Shown here piece by piece: positions 60,365 to 64,000 of a DNA stretch of 64,000 nucleotides (positions within the stretch are counted from its first letter, which is position 1; every line of letters begins with the position of its first letter). Source of the DNA: Hymenoscyphus infarciens (taxonomy: Eukaryota > Ascomycota > Leotiomycetes > Helotiales > Helotiaceae); assembly GCA_001414345.1 (NCBI GenBank), contig LLCB01000067.1, positions 1 to 64,000 on the forward strand. The letters run 5' to 3'. Under the pieces are notes generated by a model. It ran no database searches and had not been told where the DNA came from. It saw only the letters and a list, made by a program, of their open reading frames with translations. The position numbers were made by a program, and so were the translations under genes.

Positions 60365-62460
60365 CATACGGGATGCCGTAATCTAGGACGCTCTACCTAC
60401 TTATCAAGTCTCAAACCAGTCACTAATCAGATCGTACAATTCCTCATAATTCCATATAATTCCTCACGAAAAAGAACGAAAAAAATACCGCCCCAAAAAA
60501 TCTCAAGCTAGCTAGCTAAGACACCCAGCCCTACAACCAAGTTGAACTAAACAAATCCTGTCAAAAATCGCAAAATCCCTAATCGACTAATCTAATCTAA
60601 TCTAATCTAATCTAATCCAAACCCATCTCCATCTCCTAGCCAAACCTATCCATCTCCCAGCCAAGCCTATCCATCTATCTCCCCATCATCCCATCATCCC
60701 ATCATCCCCATCTTGCTCTAGACCCCCAACCACAACCACAACCACAACCTCAAAACACCACAACCTTAAAACACCACAACCACAACCACAACCACAACCA
60801 CAACCACAACCTCAAAATCCCACAACCCAATCCCACAACCCAATCCCACAACCCAATCCCACAACCCAATCCCATCCAATCCCAAATCCTCCCCAACCTC
60901 ACTCTTGACATTGACACATAGATAAATCTTATCTTACGAGATAATCATCCAACCAGTTACTTACTACCTACCTACCTCCCCTGATCTCCCCTGACCTCCC
61001 CTAACCAACTAAACCAACTAAACCAACCAAACCAAACCAAACCAAACCAACCAACCAAACCAACCAAAATACCTCCTCTGACCAACCCAACCCAACCAAC
61101 CCAACTAAACCAAGCCAACTCGTGCGTATTCCCAAGTAAGAGAAGAGGAAAAGAAAAAGAAAATAACCATCTTTCTTTCCCTCTCGAGCGAAGAATGATG
61201 GATATTACTTACTCACTCACTCACTTACTCACTCACTCACTTCTCGATACTAGTGCCCTAAGCAACAAAAGAGAGAGATGGGGAAAAAAACTCAAATGGC
61301 AATCAAAAACCTAGGTAGAGTTCTGAAGACCTCACAGTACCCATCATCATAAGTCTAGCTAGTCCCTGGGAGACTTGGCCAAAACATACCTGGCAGAGAC
61401 GGCAACGGAAAAATTCCCATCATTTCATCAAGGGCCAAAAAAGGTCATCAAAAACAAGCGAACTTGAAAATCTTGAAAACAAAAGTAAGTCCATTGAACT
61501 TTTCATATTCGTTGCTGAAAAAAAACGGGCTACTCCCTCCCCACCGCTCCTCACCAAGGCTAACCGCTCCTTGTTAAACCCCGCTGACGACGGTTCGAAG
61601 AGGAAAAATCATCCCATCAAAGCCTCTATACAAATTCCTTTTTACCACCAAAGAAGAGACACAATTCGCTACCTACCCCAAGCCCCTCATAATCCCCCCT
61701 AACCCATCATCCCAACCCCACATATTCACGCTCGCTTCCCATTTGTCATCCTCCCCTTAAAGTTTGTGATTGATACACGGGGGAATGTCGAGCCCAGAAG
61801 TCCCTCCTTGTTGACGTGATTTCCACCGCAGCCGCAAAGTGTCCGAGTCCTCATCTGTTCGTATACCGAAGAAACTCTTCCCCTCCCAAATTACAACCCC
61901 CGGACTCGACACCCCTTTGATGGTGCCCCGCCTCCCACCTCCAAGGCCGAAAAAGTAAAAGAATCAGAACGAAGAAAAAAAGTATATGCAGGACATCAAG
62001 ACGCCGACCCAAATGCAATTATTACCAGAAGGGGTTTGAAAGACGAAGAAGAAGGAAAAACAATGTGTGCCGTGTGTCGCACCATGCGTATTTACTGATG
62101 CCGTCGAGCGAAAAAAAAAAAACAGTTCCAAATAAGCAAATTTGTGTACCCCCCGAAAGCTCCCAAAAAAGTCTAATTCCCTAGTATTCATCATTATTTC
62201 CACCGCAGTGGATTTGTGCTCATCATGTTCTCTTTCTCGTCTCCAGTCAAAAAAAGGCCCATTAAAGCGAAGTAAAAGGGTGAAGGGTTTATGCAAATCG
62301 AAGAAAGGACGATCAGGTCGCGAATCGTAGAAGAAAGACCTGGTGAGACAAATATTAGGTGGCGCTGTGGGGCTTGTCGTTATCAAGCATTCCCCAGACA
62401 TAGGTGTAATGCTGTGCTTTGAACATGACCGAAATGGACCTTTTGTAACTCCTTTTTGTA
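60365..62460. other. A+C-rich, G-poor intergenic stretch
   Basis: From about 60,540 to 61,130 the plus strand is made of A and C with very little G: (TAATC)n at 60,587-60,617, (ACCACA)n and AACCC runs at 60,720-60,880, AACCAAACC runs at 61,005-61,110. ACTCACTC tracts follow at 61,208-61,240. The stretch lies 3' of the minus-strand gene ending at 62,461. The last part (61,700-62,460) may include its 3' UTR. No open frame is supported; a 145-codon minus frame at 61,964-62,401 lacks features. Confidence 0.6.
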
Positions 62461-64000
62461 TTACCGTACGCCGATAGGTGGTCGTGGCCCCAAGCTACTC
62501 TGGCTGCTATGGGCTGAGGGTTCGGAATCGATATGGGCGCTATCACCACTCCCCGCGCTAGCGCTGGCACTACCCGTCAGACTTCGAACATTATTGGGAC
62601 CTTTGGGTGGATGTAGGGCGCTCACCCCTGCATATTGCTCAACCTGTTGCGGCGCAACGTGATTTCCTTGACCTGGAGGGTGACGTGGGACTGGTTGTCT
62701 CATGTTTCCTGGTGGTGAAGGTCTTCCATTTACGGGTGTCCCGTATCCACTCGGAGGAGATGGTCTACCCCCTCGACCCATCCCGGGGGTAAAAGGTTGG
62801 CCAGGCGATTGGCTTGCTCTGCGTGGGTAAGCGCCATTTTGACCACCTGGCGATGCTCCTCCATACTGCAATTCATCAAGGCGTGCCGCGGTCAGCGAAT
62901 TAGTCCTTGATTCCAATCCAATCTGTTGTCGGTCCACCGTCCCATATCTATTCGATGAGTACCCCATCAGAGGGTCATCCATTAAATTATCGTGGAGACT
63001 CGGGATACCAGAGCTGACAATTCTAGCACTCGACCGGTTGTTCCTGGGCATGCCAGGTCGCATGAAGCCGCCTCTCCCTCGAGGCGTCGGTACATCTCCA
63101 AACTCGGGGTTTTTGCGTATTTGACTGGGGGTAGCATTTGGCGCTTTGCGATTTCGCCGCGAGGTAACGCTCATCATGTCAAAATTGTCGGGGTCGATTT
63201 GGGGTGGGGGAGGGGCATCCGCGGGATCGAAATAATCGTCTTCGTCGTCGTCGTCATATCCACCGTTTCGGACGGATGGGGTGGGAGGTCCCCGATGAGG
63301 CCTGGGACCACCACCGCCGCGACGTATTCGCATCTCTTGTTCTCGGAGAGCAAGCTCTCGTTGCCTAAGCATTAGTTCTCTCTCACGAAGAGCAATATCA
63401 CCACCGGGAGGACCACCAGCGTCTCCTCCATAATTCGATTCTCCGGATTCTGGAATGTCATCATATAGAACAAGGTGACTGAATTCTTCCAAGTCGTTCG
63501 CTTCGAGTGAGCCCCGCCTTGATTGGTTTCGAGGAGGCGGGTATCCATTGCCATTGGTCATCGGTCGTCCATATCCATTAGGCCCGCCGTTCATGGGTGG
63601 AGGACCCCTTCGCATTCCAGGCGGAGGGCCACCCATGGAGGGACCTCTCCCTCGTCCGCGAGGTGGGCCATGTCCGTTGCCATTGGGCGTGCCATTCATC
63701 ATCTGCCTAGGTGGTGGGGCAGAAGATAACCTTACTGAAGGTGGAGCCACGGACATGGCTGGAGAGGCCAATGCCACAGGAGCGTCCTTCCTTTGCTGGT
63801 TGGTGATATTGACATTATGGAGAATCGCGTAAAGCGTCTCAATGCGTGGAACCCGAACGCCAACAGTCTGTGCCAGCTTGATTGGCGAACCCAGATAGGT
63901 CTCTACCTCCATTGGTCGTTTGGCGGCAAAATCCTGGTACATGATACTGTTGGCTTCTGATGGTTTAACCATCTCCTCCATAACCTTCTGCTTGAAATCG
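62461..64000 (-). CDS. Ketopantoate reductase-like protein with long disordered tail (5' part outside window)
   Basis: The minus-strand frame is open from the window edge (first complete codon ends at 63,999) to the stop at 62,461, at least 512 residues. The start lies beyond 64,000. The visible N-terminal part, DFKQKVMEEMVKPSEANSIM, YQDFAAKRPMEVETYLGSPI and KLAQTVGVRVPRIETLYAIL, matches the C-terminal helical domain of ketopantoate reductase/ApbA proteins (2-dehydropantoate 2-reductase fold, NADPH-dependent). After it come about 440 residues of low-complexity sequence: PPRGRGRGPSMGG, a charged coiled stretch of about 30 residues (ALRERELMLRQRELALREQE), an acidic DDDDEDD run, and Pro/Gly/Ser-rich sequence to the end. 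Bacterial enzymes lack such a tail. It suggests a fungal-specific regulatory or scaffold role rather than simple pantothenate synthesis (inference). Confidence 0.8.
   Translation of the reverse strand, partial: DFKQKVMEEMVKPSEANSIMYQDFAAKRPMEVETYLGSPIKLAQTVGVRVPRIETLYAILHNVNITNQQRKDAPVALASPAMSVAPPSVRLSSAPPPRQMMNGTPNGNGHGPPRGRGRGPSMGGPPPGMRRGPPPMNGGPNGYGRPMTNGNGYPPPRNQSRRGSLEANDLEEFSHLVLYDDIPESGESNYGGDAGGPPGGDIALRERELMLRQRELALREQEMRIRRGGGGPRPHRGPPTPSVRNGGYDDDDEDDYFDPADAPPPPQIDPDNFDMMSVTSRRNRKAPNATPSQIRKNPEFGDVPTPRGRGGFMRPGMPRNNRSSARIVSSGIPSLHDNLMDDPLMGYSSNRYGTVDRQQIGLESRTNSLTAARLDELQYGGASPGGQNGAYPRRASQSPGQPFTPGMGRGGRPSPPSGYGTPVNGRPSPPGNMRQPVPRHPPGQGNHVAPQQVEQYAGVSALHPPKGPNNVRSLTGSASASAGSGDSAHIDSEPSAHSSQSSLGPRPPIGVR

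Larger units (their letters stand above)
50330..60365. mobile_element. RIP-mutated block of nested TIR elements and a TRIM
   Basis: Ten kilobases of AT-rich DNA with no open frames. Ends of one TIR family, TACTAAAAGYCGG...CGACTAAAYCG, bracket four intervals: 50,344-51,144, 51,293-51,952, 51,977-59,481 and 59,715-60,364. The TRIM at 56,824-57,699 and a 180-bp tandem duplication at 58,705-59,088 sit inside the largest. The right edge at about 60,300 onward is barely mutated. Confidence 0.65.

Noticed and set aside
60587..60880. Telomere-like C-rich repeats
   Set aside because: The units TAATC, ACCACA and AACCC are not the fungal CCCTAA telomere repeat, and the tract is internal.

Overview
The window looks like a filamentous ascomycete (Pezizomycotina) nuclear contig. 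I would guess Leotiomycetes/Helotiales from the protein styles, but only with moderate confidence. Coding DNA of ordinary base composition alternates with long, extremely AT-rich blocks that almost lack the dinucleotides CA and TG, as repeat-induced point mutation (RIP) leaves them. Genes carry short spliceosomal introns (45-193 bp, GTAAGT/GTATGT/GTGAGT donors, CTAAC/CTGAC branch sites). No rRNA, tRNA or CRISPR array was recognised.

Layout. 1-1.5 kb: a 49-bp AT-rich minisatellite. 2.4-9.65 kb: a RIP-degraded retroelement block with several LTR copies of one family and a long inverted repeat. 9.99-11.6 kb: an isolated APH/choline-kinase-fold phosphotransferase gene, with a small inverted-repeat element just upstream of it. 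11.7-20.9 kb: nested mobile DNA. This includes a 2.6-kb LTR element with matched 312-bp LTRs and a 5-bp target duplication, and a 5.6-kb element with terminal inverted repeats that holds a second LTR element (182-bp LTRs, 5-bp target duplication) whose interior is a large palindromic repeat array.

20.9-41.7 kb is a gene-rich island, interrupted at 22.9-24.2 kb by a small AT-rich block. It holds an RCR-type membrane protein, a fibroin-3-related-like membrane protein, a cysteine-motif protein of unknown role, a flavin-reductase-like FMN-binding protein, a small His-rich protein, a Pil1/Lsp1 eisosome protein, a secreted type-1 copper (cupredoxin) protein with a GPI-like tail, and a cytochrome P450. 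A Tc1/mariner-like non-autonomous element (34.5-35.3 kb) and a short inverted-repeat element (32.4-32.7 kb) lie between genes.

41.7-47.0 kb is a RIP block that looks like a 4.5-kb hAT-type transposon with an 8-bp target duplication. 47.4-48.8 kb holds a secreted DUF1996 protein. 50.3-60.4 kb is a RIP block built from nested copies of one TIR family plus a tiny LTR element (TRIM, 876 bp, 113-bp LTRs, intact target duplication). 60.5-61.9 kb is an unusual A+C-rich, G-poor stretch. The right edge carries the 3' part of a ketopantoate-reductase-like gene with a long disordered tail.

Several genes point to the cell surface and wall (RCR protein, fibroin-3-related-like protein, eisosome Pil1, cupredoxin, DUF1996), but they are not arranged as an evident co-regulated cluster. 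I did not find a convincing new enzymatic system. The unusual content is the nested, well-bounded but RIP-destroyed mobile elements and the gene islands between them.
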